This document shows, in pieces, positions 23,080-36,019 of a stretch of DNA of 64,000 nt. The stretch spans positions 414,395-478,394 of the forward strand of contig MU270068.1 in NCBI GenBank assembly GCA_021432635.1, read 5' to 3'. This DNA comes from Thozetella sp. PMI_491. Its lineage: Eukaryota; Ascomycota; Sordariomycetes; Chaetosphaeriales; Chaetosphaeriaceae. The notes under the pieces were generated by a model. It had not been told where the DNA came from, did no database searches, and was given only the letters and a program-made list of their open reading frames with translations. The translations under genes and the position numbers were made by a program. Position 1 is the stretch's first letter; the number at the start of each line of letters is the position of its first letter.

Positions 23080-24376
23080 TCACACACCACACGCACAGCA
23101 ACAGATCACAGCGCATCCACCACTCCATACATCTCCACCGGGTTCACACTCACATTCACACTTACACTCTGGGGATGGCCTGGTTGTGTGTCGCGCCTCA
23201 CCTGGTGGCTCCTTTATCGATTGACGTGAACCGGCCTAGAGTCACGGCCGCCCCGGTAGGTTTCCAGCGGGTTGGGATCGAAACCTGCTTGCAAGCCGGC
23301 AGATGCAGAGCGAGTCGAAACCTGTAGCAAGGCGAGAAAAGGACAGCAGAGCCGGGAGGAGGGGGTCCGACGCAACGCAGAGTGCCTCTAGGTTGGCTCC
23401 TGGGTCCGCGACACACAAGGTTCAACCAAGGCGAGTGGCACCTACACCACACGAGCAAGTTACGGCCGAGTACGTAAAGCTGGGGCCACTGGCTTGCTGG
23501 CAATCCGCAGGCGGGTATTTGGACCTTGGAGCAGCAATTGCCGGCTACTTAAACAATATGTAATCCAGAAACCACGCCTGCACAAAGTTCCTATGCGATA
23601 TGACAGCCAAGGTAATGGTGTGAGAGTTTGCGTATTTGACTAAGTGTTAGAGAGACGAGGGACGATGGGTGAGAAAGTCGACTCTGGGGGGAGAGAGGAA
23701 GGGAAAGAAGAAGGGGGGCGGGGATGGGTTAGGTTTAGCACGATCTGCTATGAAACCTCAAATGTTCGGTGCCGAGTTCGAGCTTCTGTTGTTATTACAA
23801 CGCGAGATGGCCTCTGGAACGGTACATTGAGCTCAGGCGCATGCAAAGGAGGATGGCTGGCTGTATAATCCAGGGTAAGAGAGGGTGAGATGCCAGATCG
23901 GTCTAGCCGCGCGAGATAAGGGGGCGGCGGGTCCGCCGCTGGTTATTTCGAGTTATTTCGACGCGCCCCATCAAGCCGTGTCTTGTCTCGTGGCCCCCTC
24001 TTACTTTTTTATCCAGGCGGCTTTTGGCTTTGGGGGACCGCTGCTGCGGGGTGGCAAAAAAAAAAATTATGTCTGATTAGGTTCCTCGAGTAAGTACTGC
24101 ACTGTACACTGCACCGCGTGCACAGGACGGGCAAGTAGTTGGCATCTCGGCTGCTGCACGCCTCGGTATGGATCCCTTGCCTCCTGGCGTGTCTCAGTAT
24201 GTGAGAGAACTAGGCCCAACTACAATCCCACTTTCGGATGTCGCCTGCCACCACCTTTTCTTTTCCCTCCCCCTCGGTGGTGAAAGGAAAGCAACCCTTC
24301 TCTGTCTCTGTCTCTCTCCCCTATGCTGTGCAATCCACAGGCCGTTCGTTGCCAAGTTTGCGAACCCTTCTTGGTG

Positions 24377-24417
24377 AAAAGAAAAAAAAAGAAAAAAAGA
24401 AAAAAAAAAGGGGGGGG
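24377..24417. repeat. Purine homopolymer cluster (A-runs then G-run)
   Basis: Runs of A interrupted by single G, ending in eight G. This is a 41-nt all-purine tract. Confidence 0.85.
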
Positions 24418-26331
24418 CAGTCTGCTTGTCTCTTATCATGAGGCACAGCGGGTATAGCTGCTCTATTCGACCTCGGCTACTCAGAGGCTGCTCCCTCCCC
24501 TCGTGCGTGTCATCAGTCACCACCGCCAGCTCATTCTTGACTAAGAACCTTGACGATGAGCCAGACCCTCATCCACTTACGACGCGTTATGGCCCAAGCT
24601 AAGCTGATTACCACACAATTCAGTCTAGGTTAGGCAATGAGACTCTCACCCTCACTCTCACTCTCCTGCCATTCTCGTCTTCCTTCCTCGCCCTGGTAGG
24701 ACCGAAGCAACCGCACTCCTTGTTCAGTCTCTTTCGCCCCAGTGAGTGAGAAAACGAGAGAGAGAGCGGATCAGTCAGCACTCAAGAGGTTTGCTATTCC
24801 CCCTTGTGGGAACATGTGGGGCCTTGGATCCTAGGCAAACACACTTTCCGGTTGCTTCGCATTGAACGACATGTCGGTGTAGCATTGGAATTCTGCTCGC
24901 CGACTCTGTATAAGCTCAACGCTTGTTCCGGGCTCCTCGACAGGGGGGGGGAGGGGAGCACGGTAGCCTTACTTGGGCGTTTGAGTCGTGATCATCACTC
25001 CACCGCCGCCTTCCGATGGCACCATCCAATCGAGGTCATGTCTCATCCGTCGCACATGTACTCGCTGTCTCTGCATGTGTGGACTTGTGGGCTCCTGAGA
25101 GGCGTGCTTGGACAGCCCTCCCAAACTAACCCCATTGGCTGGCTTGCTGTTCTGTTCTTTTTTTACTGGCCTTTGCTGTTCACAGAACTGGGACTAGGCG
25201 TGTTGCGGTTGGGCCAGGGCGGGCTTTCAACATTTTCGATTACGGAGAGGCCAATCTAAGCGAAATTCCTAACCAGGCACACAGGACAGGTCTTCGATAC
25301 AGTACACGCAGCGGATAGTTGATGCACTTGCTGTACTTTTGTAGAGTGTTCTGGTCATTACAGTGTGCGTGTACCGAATTGGGCTGGCATTTTAGACGAT
25401 TGAAGGATGGCCAACCTAGACCGCCATCGTTGCCAGCTGGGATACTTATTCTCTGCTTCCCATTAGGCGCCAACCCAAGGGTATAGAACGAGAGTTTCCA
25501 TCAGGCAACCAACCCACCGCGCCCGTCCACGAGCCAGCCCCAAGAAGGGGGCTTTGCTGGCGGGGCAGTGGCGGCCGAGTTACGTGAGGTCAAGGAGCCA
25601 TCCACCAATCTTGGACGCCAGGCAATCGGCATGGCAACCTTAACCCCAAACCCAAGGAGAGCATCCCTGGGACAGTACTGGGACGGTGCTCGCCGGATTG
25701 GGAGCAACCCCTCCTAGTAGGATGAAGGAAGATACCCTGGGCGACCAAAGAGGGTCGTTAGTGCAGCCGGATGCAGAATCCATCTCTCCTAGCATAGATC
25801 CTGTCTGCGTTATTCGCGCTCGAGCGAATTCCCAATGGGTTTCCCTTCGGGCTATGGCCAATAATGGAAACCACCGTCGTGCACCCAACAGCTGCAGCCT
25901 CTCTGCGAGGAAGAAATGTTGCCGCACGAGGTGTAGCAGGGGATCAAAGACAGGGCCTCCCAATGAGGGAACTGGGAACTGGTAACCACGCAGCCCGGCC
26001 TAGCTGGTCAAGCTAACCAAGGAGCCCATGGTAGCTACGAAGCGGTCTTACGAGTGAGCCATGCAGGGCGAACAGGGCACAGAGTCGAGACGGAGCAGCT
26101 ATGGGAGCACTAAAAGATTACTTCTATTCATTTTAGGGAACTCGATGCCAAGCCGTACGTTGTAGGTACCTAAGTAAGCAATCGCAAACCCCTAGCCTCC
26201 CTCTAAACGCCAGCACCGACGACTCCTCCAGCCCCAGGCCTCGTGCCGGAGCATGTAGTTGCTTCCGAAGTCGCTGTAGAAACCCGCACCCTAGTTTTAC
26301 AAAAAAGAATCCCTGCACGCCGCTTGTGAGT

Positions 26332-26350
26332 TTGTGTGTGTGTGTGTGTA
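26332..26350. repeat. (GT)n microsatellite near the Ca2+-ATPase 3' end
   Basis: About nine GT units, 160 bp beyond the ATPase stop, so probably in its 3' UTR (as CA repeats in the mRNA). Confidence 0.85.
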
Positions 26351-26507
26351 GTTGCTGTGTATGTACACCGGTATCCGTTGCACCGGTTCTCTGTCCCTCC
26401 TCGTTTTTAAAATGTACAGCCACTGTTCGTTTTCTTTTTTAAATAAGCAACCCGGCTCAAGGCCGCTTGTTTTCGGCTCCAACAGCCCCACGACCCCGCT
26501 GCTCTGC

Positions 26508-29500
26508 CTAGGACATCGATTTCTGGTCCGTAGAGGGGCGCGGCTTGGGGCTGGGGAGGCTGAGGATTGGCACCTCCTGGTTGCTGGGGCCCGCCTCTGC
26601 GAGCTCCTGTGGCTCATCGGTTAGACCTTGCTCGAACACGGTCGGCTGTGTTGGCTGGTGAGACGATGGCTGCGATTCCGACTGCGAACCCTGCCCTCCG
26701 GGCCGTGGGAAGTGGACAAAGTCCCCCTCGCCGCGCCTGTCGATAGGCGACCAGCCGGCGGCGATGCTGCCTGCTACGATGCCTGTCATCACCGTGGCCG
26801 CACCGAGCGCGCTGTTGGATCTCGACCGCATGCTCTTGCTGCGTCGCCGCGAGTCAGGAGTGTGGGCCCCAGAGTAGCTACCCGTACTGTCTTCCCTCGT
26901 CGGGGTCTGTGGTAGGCGGTGGATCGAGTTTGTGCGCGAGTGCTCCCGGCTGTGAGAGGGGCTCCTTGCCTGGGCAATATACTCCCGAGGGTGTTTCATG
27001 GCGAACTTAAGGTTGTTAAGCCGACCGCCCTTTACGCGCTTGATGAAGGCCAACTCCTCGCGCACGTCGGCCAGCGGGGAGGGGTAAAAGTCGAAGTGCT
27101 CGTCGTCCGAGACGGTTAGGCCGGGTACCTTCGTGTGTGCCCTGCGCTTCAAATAGTCGGGAATCAGCCGCTCCAAGAGGCTGTCCGGGATCAGGCGCAG
27201 GATCATGCCGACGGGGATGGACAAGAAGCCCAGGACGATGGCATACGCCCACATCGCCGGAGTCTGTCCCTCAGGTGCGATATTGAAGGGCTGGCCACCG
27301 ACCATGACAATCAGAACCTGGCCGCCGCACATGATCAAGTTGATCCCGATGAAAAACCAATTCCTGGTCAGGCCTTCGAAGATGTTGAATTGGTTGTCAA
27401 GCCGTCGATTATTCCATTGGTTAAAGATCTGCATCCAGACAAATGTGTTGAACACCAAGGTCTGGATCTCGGCGTCTGACACGCCGTCGTCATACGCAGG
27501 GAGAATGCCTGGCGAGCCGAAGTAGAGCAAGAAAGTGATCAACAGCTGGTAGACGGCCTGGCCGAGAATCATCTTCCACATGGTGGTCGAGATAATCGAT
27601 GAGCCCTTTCGCTCCGGCTTGCGGTTCAGCACCGAGTCCTGGGGAGGGTCGGTAGCCAGGGCGAGCGCGGCTAGCGTGTCCATGATCAGGTTGACCCACA
27701 ACAGCTGGACGGCGGTCAGAACCGACTCCTCGGACTGTTTGGACACGGCCGACACGAAGGTGAGGAGAACAGCAGTGACGTTGACGGTAAGCTGGAATTG
27801 GAGGAATCGCTTCACGGCATCGTTCACAGCGCGTCCCCACTTCAGGGCCTTTACGATCGAATTGAAGTTGTCGTCCATGAGGATAATGGCGGACGCCTCT
27901 TTCGCGACCTCGGTACCGGCGATACCCATCGAGAACCCAACGTCGGCCATCTTCAGAGCAGGCGCGTCGTTGGTGCCGTCACCTGTTACCGCGACTGTCT
28001 CGCCCAAGTCCTTCAGCCGTTTGACAAGAATACGCTTGTCCTCGGGGCTTGAGCGGGCAAGCACGTGGAGGCGTGGGATTATTTCCTCTTGCTGTGCCTT
28101 GGACAGGTTGCGGAACTCAGGTCCCTCCATGACGAGGCTGTTAGGCTGTAGTATGCCACAGTCCTGGGCGATGGCCCGGGCAGTCATCACGTTATCGCCC
28201 GTGACCATGCGAACGATGACCCCAGCACGCTGGCAGTCCTTGACAGCCTCGGGGACGCCGGGACGGAGAGGATCCTTGATGCCGACCATGCTGACGAAGG
28301 TCATGCTCTTGCAGATGTCCTCGAACAAGATCTCGTCCTTCTCACCATCGGGCGCGCGACGGACACCCCTCGGCGGCCACCGGTCGAAGTCTTTGTAGAT
28401 CACTCCGATTGTGCGCAACGAATTGGAGGCATATGTCTCGATGAGGTTCTTGATTGTCTGGCGGTTCTCATCAGTCATGGCCACTGATGAGGTGTCTCTC
28501 GAGGGGTCAGCCAAGATGCGAGTGCATTTTGCAAGCATGATCTCCGAGGCGCCTTTGACGTAGAGCCTCGCTCCCTTCTCGTGCTGGACGACAATGCCCA
28601 TGCATTTCCGGCTCGAGTCAAAGGGGATGAGCTGAAGGATCTTGGCGTTCGCTCGTTCCTCGCTGACGGGGGCCATGCCTAGGTATTCCTTGGCGAAGAT
28701 GAGCAGAGCCGTCTCAGTCTTGGAGCCAATGAAGGTCTTCTCGCCATCCACTTCTCCTTCGAAGGCGGTCGAGTTCAAGGAAATGGACTTCAAGAGAACA
28801 TCCTTGACTGGCGCCGAGAGCATTGAAACAAGTTCCTGGGCAGTTATATCCTTCTCGCCCGGTGTCACAGGCGTCTGCTCGGCCCGTCGCACGCTTCCGA
28901 ACCCTGTGATAGTTAGCACTTTCAACCTTTCCAATGCGAGAGTTCCTGGGAAACATACTATGGCTCGTGCCCACGGTGGCGGCGACTATTTGCATCTTGT
29001 TCTGGGTGAGAGTGCCCGTCTTGTCCGAACAAATGGTGGTCGCGTTGCCCATGACTTCGCAAGCCTTGAGGTGCCTGACCAAGTTGTTGTCCTTGAGCAT
29101 GCGAGTAGTAGCGAATGCAAGAGCGAGTGTCACGGCAAGCGGCAGGCCTTCCGGCACCGCCACGACGATAATAGTGACAACAACGATGAAGATGTTGAGG
29201 AACTTCTGTCCCTTCTCGGCGGCGGGAATGTCCATCTTCGGGAGCCTCACCAGGAACAGGATAAAGAGCACGATGAATAGGAGTAGGCCGGCCGCTCCAC
29301 CGAGCTTGGCAATGTACTCAGCGATCACGTTGAGCTTCGACTGGAGTGGGGTGATCTCAGGGTCCTCGTCCAGCGCCATCAAGGTCTTGCCATAGCTGGA
29401 GTAAATGCCAGTAGAGGTAACCTGCAGCCGATTAGTCTTTGCAAGTATGACAGTGGACGCAGATGCCATCGACTTACCATAAATGTGCCCACGCCCTCCA

Positions 29501-31020
29501 TAACACGCGCGCCCGACTGGATGAACGGGTCCATTTTCTTCAGGTCATCGTGGTTCTCAATCGCAGCATAGACTTCATCTGCCGGGCGCTTGCGGATGAT
29601 GTCGGATTCTCCCGTGGCTTGCGATTCGTCGCACTTGACATTGTATCCTTCGATCAACACGCCGTCCACAGGGATCATGTCGCCGGGCTCGAGGTGCAAG
29701 ACATCGCCAACCAGCACGTCGAAGACGGAGATCTCGATCGTCCTGCCAGAGCGGACAACCTTGACAATGCGATCCTGCTTCTTCTGGTTCAGCTTGGCGA
29801 ACTGCCGCTCCTTCTGGTAGTCGTTGAGAGACCCGACGACCACGACGATCACGATGGCAACAATGATGGCAACTCCTTCCACCCATTCGACTGCGGGATT
29901 TTCTGGGTTGTGTGCTGTGCCGAAAGTTTGGTACAAGCCGATGGCTAGGGACACGACAGCGGCAATCGAAAGTAGGATGAGGACCTTGTCGTTGTAGGTC
30001 ACCCACATGAGCTGCAGCAGGCTCTTTCCCTTCTTCTCAGGTAGACGGTTGTCCTTGAAGACGCGTTTTCGGCTCGCGAAAGCGTCGTCACCGGCCGGTG
30101 CTGCCGTGCCGTGCGTCATGGCGGGGGGGGAACTCGGTGGCAAGCCCTCGGCCACTCGCTTCTCGGACTTGTGGGCCGCGCTTGTTGCCTCTTCGAACGA
30201 CACAGCTCCCTCCAGATCCGTCTCGTCGACGCTCAGGCCGGCTTTTCGATTGCTGCGCAGACCCTTCTCCAAACCCGCCAGGCCACCCAGCTTCCAGAAG
30301 GCGGCCAAGCTCTTGGGGTTAAACATCTTATTGAGCATACCGGGACTATAGGCGAAGGGGTTGTTGTCGACCTGGAAGTCCGGCTCCGAACCCTGGTCCG
30401 CTTTGAGGGCGTCCGGGTCGGTCATGATCTTGTCATTGTCGGAAGAGCTGGTCGTCACCGACTTCTCCGCTTTTCCTCCATGGTAAGACGCACTCCCGAT
30501 AACGGTATCACCTTGGGAGGATACGAACGAACCTCGAGAGCCATCGTCTGAGTCGACCGAGTTCTGCCTGGACCGCAAGTTGCTCGGGGGGACGGCCAGG
30601 AAGCCAGCTCCCAACTCACTGCTTCGAGTCGCGACCGGACTGGAGATGTTGTGGGGACTCGTCGGACGGCTATCTTTGCTGTCGAACGACTTGGCATGTT
30701 GGATCTCGGGTCGTTGGCCGCCAGAATGAGAGGTCCAGCTAATCGACATTGGGTCGATGGTGGTGGATGGGCTGTGAGCGTCGTCTGTGGGAGACCCGGG
30801 GGAAAGAGGCTCGGTTGTCGGCTCCCCTGGACTCACGGCCGTGGTGTCGATTGTGATCGTAGGCCTGTTCGGTCGCCAAAGGAAAGGCTGAGTGTCAAAA
30901 CATTGACCAGCAGAGCGGGAGCATGGGGAAGATGCAGAGAGGGGAGGGCACTTACGCTCGCGTCCTCCTTGTCTGAGGAGGAGGCTCGTCGGACCTCGTA
31001 TCTTCGTTGGGTCCCTCCAT
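26508..31020 (-). CDS. Calcium-transporting P-type ATPase (PMC1/NCA family, type IIB)
   Basis: Exons 31020-30956, 30864-29478, 29421-28959 and 28903-26508 give 1436 residues. These pumps move Ca2+ out of the cytosol into the vacuole or across the plasma membrane (yeast Pmc1; Neurospora nca-2/nca-3). A long Ser/Pro-rich N-terminal tail (about 270 residues) precedes TM1/TM2. The actuator loop has DESQATGESD. PEGLP in TM4 (VVAVPEGLPLAVTLALAFA) is the Ca2+ site. The phosphorylation motif CSDKTGTLTQ has Asp at about 617. KGASE marks nucleotide binding, and TGDN and VTGDGTNDAPALK the P domain. About ten spans are followed by a roughly 220-residue Ser/Arg-rich tail with many potential phosphorylation sites. 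Introns of 91, 56 and 55 nt were placed by frame; the last gives GTSHRFGSVRR. Confidence 0.95.
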
Positions 31021-34000
31021 GATGGCTATCAGCGATGCTGGCGCATTCGAATTGACCCGACGTGGTGCAAAGGACAAGTTCGGCTGGTAAGAAATGTGAG
31101 GGAGGGCCTGGCGATGAAACTTGCACGGAAAGACAGCAGCCAGCGTTCGATATAGTCTGCCTCCCGAGTCGCCAAGGGAGGCTGTGCAAAGGGATTCTCG
31201 CCCAATCACCAGCCGCGATGTTTAGACCCCTGCAAAGGTACAAGTACAAATCGCTGATCGGGCCTCATGGTGTACCTCGCACCGCCCGGCCAAGAAGACG
31301 GCGGTGCTTGGGGCAAAAAGTTAATTCTGTGGATGCCGGATGGCACAAAAAATCATTTGGCTGAACCAGCTCTTGAACCGATTTTTCTGGAATTTTTACG
31401 GCCGCTCACTGCGGCAGCGTAATACGGCGAGGGATGTACCGCGACAAGACGACATCCCATCTGGTCATCACCTTTTGAGCAGGTCACAGCGGCCAAGTGC
31501 CCCTTCCCTGCATGGGTTCCACTGTACTACCAACCGAGAAACGTGCCGCTCTGGGATCTGTGCTCCAATGTTACACGGCGCCAGCAAGACAGACTTTCGT
31601 CATGTGTACATTCCAACCCAAGTCCAAGACCGTCCTGCGTCCATCTTGGCTCGATTCGTAGACCAAGCCAGTCTTGCGCGGAACGCTGCCCTTGGGCTGC
31701 CTCTCCCTCAGACATGCCGAGGCGATGCATATGAGAACAGGGCTCTCGTGCCGCCATGTGACCAAAGCAGCGTCAGACAGTTTAGCGGACTTGAAAACAC
31801 AGCCCGGTCAGGATTCGCCCGCCGCCTTGGCGAGCCCGGCCCAACAATCGGTGCTAGCAAAGGAAGCAGAGGAACAGAGAGGAGGCCAAGAGATAGAGCC
31901 AACCTGCCAGATACCTTGACCAAATAGACCCCAGAGGTAGGCCATGGGTGCAAAAGTGTATGTAAGATTTCGCAGGTTCTTGGTATTGCCGCCCCCTACC
32001 TCCCCCCTGGTCCCTGTACAACTGTACAATATCGACTAGAAGCCTTCGGGCAGCTTTTCCAAGCTGCCCCCCAGCGCCCTCATATCCGCCAACATGGGTG
32101 CTAACATGACATAATAACCGGGGATATCTCCCTTTCCACCACATGTAAACAGCACCGCTATCGTCGGCCATGGGGGGGGGGGGGGGGGGGGGCGGGGGGC
32201 GGCGCGTCATTGCGAATGCTCTCCTCCACTCCAAAAGACTCGTCATCGATGTGTCTCTTTTGTTAAGATTTTTCTTCTTTTTGGCCCCCTTTTTCTGGGA
32301 GGGAGTGAGAGGGGGGAGCTCTTGGGGTGCTTCCAGTGCGCGACTCGCCCTAGCTAGAGGCCGCCTGCCCAACAAAGCCCCGAATCAGTTCCCACCGCAG
32401 CTTGAGCCAAGGAGCTTCGGGAGGATCGCTCAAACCCTCCGGCCTACCACGGGCGTCTGTTGTCCTTTTCGTACCTTCTTCAGCGGAGCAGCGATGGCTA
32501 TGCTCTTTAGTTTTTAGTTTTTTGGGGAGGGGCCGCCTCCACCTTCGACCGGAGAGATGCTGCCAAGCAGACAGAAGAGGCCTGGTGACTTGGCGGGAGG
32601 CGGATAGTCGTGGCACCACGGTTCGCCCATGAGTCGCCCATGAGTCGCGGTAGTGTTTGGGCCAGGAGGCCAAGCTGTTCTGGATGCTGCCCGCTGTCCT
32701 CGCTTTTGCCGTGGCCCACGCTATATCGAAGACGCGGGACGCCAACGCACCCGGCGCCGGGACCACCGCTCTCGTTTGGTAATGCACGGCGACTTAGCCC
32801 TACCTCGTCCCGGCGAGAGCGCTGGCCGAGCAGGCCTTAGGCGACAACCATCTGCTCGCAATGCGTAGGAGTGACCCATGTCTTCTCCTCCACAGCATCG
32901 ATCCACCGAGTGTGGGCAAAGCCCTCCGTGATAGGGGCCGGCCGAAGTTTCATGAAACGCTGTTTCTTGCTCTCCCACGTGCCGGAGCCGGCCCCAAATC
33001 TGCACATCGGAGCGACCCCTGTCCAATCAATGAAACACCCAGGACGCAAGCCAAGATCTCGGCCCAGTTCGATGGTATTTTCTCCTGATCTTTTGTTGAC
33101 CACGGCGCCTATGCCGAGCTAGAGCGGGCCTAGAACTCGCTGCTCGTTGGACGGAGCGCCCCTTCCGGTCTGTGCTAGAGAGCTATAGTGTATAGGGCAC
33201 GAGCGCACTCAAAGAGCCTGCCGTTCCATTGGTCGGGCTTTGGCGACCGCTGTGTCATCCGCTCGTAATGGGCCCCGGCTCCCTCCCGCTTGGCACAACA
33301 GAACTATTGGAATGTCCCTGAGGCAAAAGTCTGCGATAGCAGATCGCCAGGCCAACCCTCCCCAGTCGGCTTGCGCCTAATTATCCAAGGGGAAGGGTCA
33401 TGGTTTGCTCTCGCCTCACGTTAAATCGCTCCTGGAGCCAAGCAGCACTCCTCTCCCCACTCTGGCGTCTGCCGAAATGCATGATGATGCTTGTTGGTGC
33501 CTAGGGGGGCGAATCACGATGTTAGTCGCCAGGTGTCTGCCACATTACGACTGTGGCTTCGAAGTCTCGTCACAACATTCGCCGCCCCCTCCGCTGTTCA
33601 ACCACCCTCGGCCCCGTCTTGGCACGAGCCACCCCAATGAACCACGAGCACTAACTGACGGAGACCGGAGAAGGGGGCCCAACGGAGGTGAGCATCGGAA
33701 CATTAGGCTCAGCAGCTGTGCAAGTTTTCCATGGATGCCAAGGAACTTTGGGCCTGGGGCTTTTTGAAATGATTTGTCTATGCTACCTCACCGCAAACGC
33801 CTACCGCCACTTGTGAAAAGTCAAGCTGCCAAGATGGCAGCCCCGAAATTCGATGCTGTCGGCCCTGGTGACGTTGACAATCGCGGCTCAGATGAGCACG
33901 ACAGGTCATACCAGGGATCCCGGCACCGCGAAGTGACGCCGCTGATTTTCCCTAGCGTGTTGCATCCACGGAGATGAAAGGGCACATTGAGAATGAAAAC

Positions 34001-36019
34001 GCGGGGACCCAGTCACGCTACGCGGCTGATCGCGGTCTCCCTGGTCCCTGAAGCTGGATGCACGACAGAAGGGCGTCCCCGTGACAAACCCAACTAGAAA
34101 GGCTATCGATCCCGGATAAGGGCCCACCACTGGGGGGCGTGTTGCGCTGGTCTCCAGCGACACCCGGGCATGGGGGTTGGCCTTACCACGTTTGCCGGCG
34201 CCGTCTCCGCCTGGAGACCGGACAAAGGCGGATCCGGTCACCGGGCGAAACGTTTCAGTCAACGGCATTGCTAGGCGTCAATATCCCCTCTCCTAAGTCG
34301 TATAAGGCGTCCTGCCGCGCCCAATCCCCAATCTAGCTCTCGTCCAGAACGCCTCAAACTTCATACAGACGCCCGTTGCCTTCCAGGCAAAGTCTGCCTC
34401 TTCTCCTCAGGAAGGTTTCGAGGCCTGCATGCAAGCAAGCTATAGAGGGTAGGCGTTCATGATGCATCGCTTCCTAGTCTAAATCCAGCCTGAGCCTCCC
34501 CGCCAGGCTGGAAAACTGCGAACGATGCCCCTTGAGGGTTGGTCGCCGTAGCGTCCCACACCGCGACGCTACTCGACACCACCAGTTGGGGCCGACTATT
34601 CGCCGGGAGAGGTCCAGAAGGGCAGGTCGGAGCCGAAGCATCAGCACCAGCGCAGCTGAGCCCACCAAATGTCTTCCCCATTCTACCCAGTCTGTCCGCA
34701 GTCTGCCTGTCAGACACCCAGTCCGGAGGCGGTGTTCGCCCATCTTACCCAGCGCGGAAGAACGGCTTTTGCATCTTCCTTCATTTGCTCTTGGCTAACG
34801 CCACTTGGGGTCTCGATCCGAGGTATAGACACCGGAGGAGGCAAAGACGCGTTTCTACTTCGTAAGGCCACTACAGTATGCAGGACCTGCCGGGGCAGCA
34901 CCAAGGAGAGGCAGAAAGCTAAACTTGCTATTCTGCCCGCCCTGCTCTAAACGCCCCGTATGGGTGTCTTGGAACTTCTGGGCGCATTTGTTCGCCATGA
35001 GATTCAAAACCCGCCTCCACGGAGCCGTTACTCGCTGACGATGCTCAGCCACCAAGGCCAACCTCTCCAATGGCTAGGCGCATTCCTGGTGCGCCCTGCA
35101 ACCTCGCTGAGTGGTCGACAGCCAGCCGGAGAGTTGTCTGTGGCCGAGCGGCCCGGGCACCACTTACATGCCGCCAGCTTGGCGATATTGGACGCGAGAC
35201 GGTGGGCGTCACGGCAGACCGTGGGGAGCAGAAGGGGAGGGGGCCAAGGGCACGACACCACCATCAAGGTGTACCTGGCCCCGTCGCTGCAAGCAGAGGG
35301 ACGAAGATAAGAATGGCGAGCCAACGAGAATGCGCATCCAAGTTTCAATATGGCGTGCGAGATGGCCCTCCACATCTCCAGAAACAGCATGTGCGAAGCT
35401 ACGGGACCACAACAAGTGAGGCTGTGCAAACGGCCAAGCGGGGTCACTCGGGAGCTTGGCGCATATCCAATTTGCAAAATGATGAGACTCCAGATGATCG
35501 GCTCATAGGCCGGCCGGAAGCGTGGCAGAAAGAGTGCAGTTTTGCGCGATTTTTGGAGCAGTAGGATCGCCACCAGGTTTCTCGGAAGCATTGGCTTGCG
35601 GTGCAGCTGTAGCACTACGGCGGCGCCAGGGCTGGCAATGCTATAGATGAGCGAGACAGCTCCCCGACCGGCCGCCCAGGCCCGGTCTTGGCACCTTCTG
35701 ATATCAAAGATTGCTTCGGGGCAAGCTGCCGCCTCGGTCGACCGTGTGCCTGCCTTGCCTGCTTACATAGCCGCCCCAGCATAGCGACATGAAATGTTTG
35801 CCTCTCCTCCAGTAGCTTGACGCCGCCGTCTTGGGAATGGCGGGGATTGAGCCTATCGACCCAAGTACCCAGCGCCATGGGACGCCAACACCTCCCGAAC
35901 CCCGGAGCCGATGCAAGAAGCAATGACGCTGGCACGGGATGTGCTCATCTCGTGCTCCATGTCGCAGGCCAAGAAGACACCGGCGTCCAACGAGGAAACT
36001 CTATCCGGCCGGACCGATC
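31021..36019. other. 5-kb block without a supported gene
   Basis: It lies between the Ca2+-ATPase start and the end of the PBY1-like gene. Base composition is only moderately GC-rich and not conspicuously AT-rich, so strong repeat-induced point mutation is not obvious. Many ORFs of 60-195 codons on both strands contradict each other and show no motif. It includes the 21-nt G run at 32172. The first part is presumably the ATPase promoter and leader. Confidence 0.5.
32172..32199. repeat. 21-nt poly-G followed by G6
   Basis: Twenty-one consecutive G (32172-32192), one C, then six G and a C. The plus strand has G-quadruplex potential. It is also a likely place for sequencing or assembly length error. 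Confidence 0.93.

Larger units (their letters stand above)
22457..26507. other. 4-kb block without a supported gene
   Basis: It lies between the sirtuin start and the Ca2+-ATPase stop. It holds many simple repeats: GA-rich about 22885-22945, (CA)n at 23048-23074, an A-then-G purine run at 24377-24417 and (GT)n at 26332-26350. ORFs of up to 151 codons (24804-25259) overlap one another and show no domain, signal or conserved motif. The first few hundred bases are the sirtuin promoter. The last 300-400 bp are probably 3' UTR of the ATPase. A non-coding transcript cannot be excluded. Confidence 0.5.

Noticed and set aside
23048-23170. CRISPR-like or telomere-like array
   Set aside because: Only a CA dinucleotide microsatellite with imperfect extension; no spacer-repeat structure.
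24804-25259. 151-codon ORF in the 22.5-26.5 kb block
   Set aside because: Composition is Leu/Ser/His-rich and random-looking, with no signal, domain or start context.
27580-28398. 272-codon plus-strand ORF
   Set aside because: Antisense to the Ca2+-ATPase catalytic region, with composition mirroring that gene.
35028-35615. 195-codon minus-strand ORF in the 31-36 kb block
   Set aside because: Overlaps 102-164-codon ORFs on the other strand with equal claim, shows no motif, and has no splice partners.
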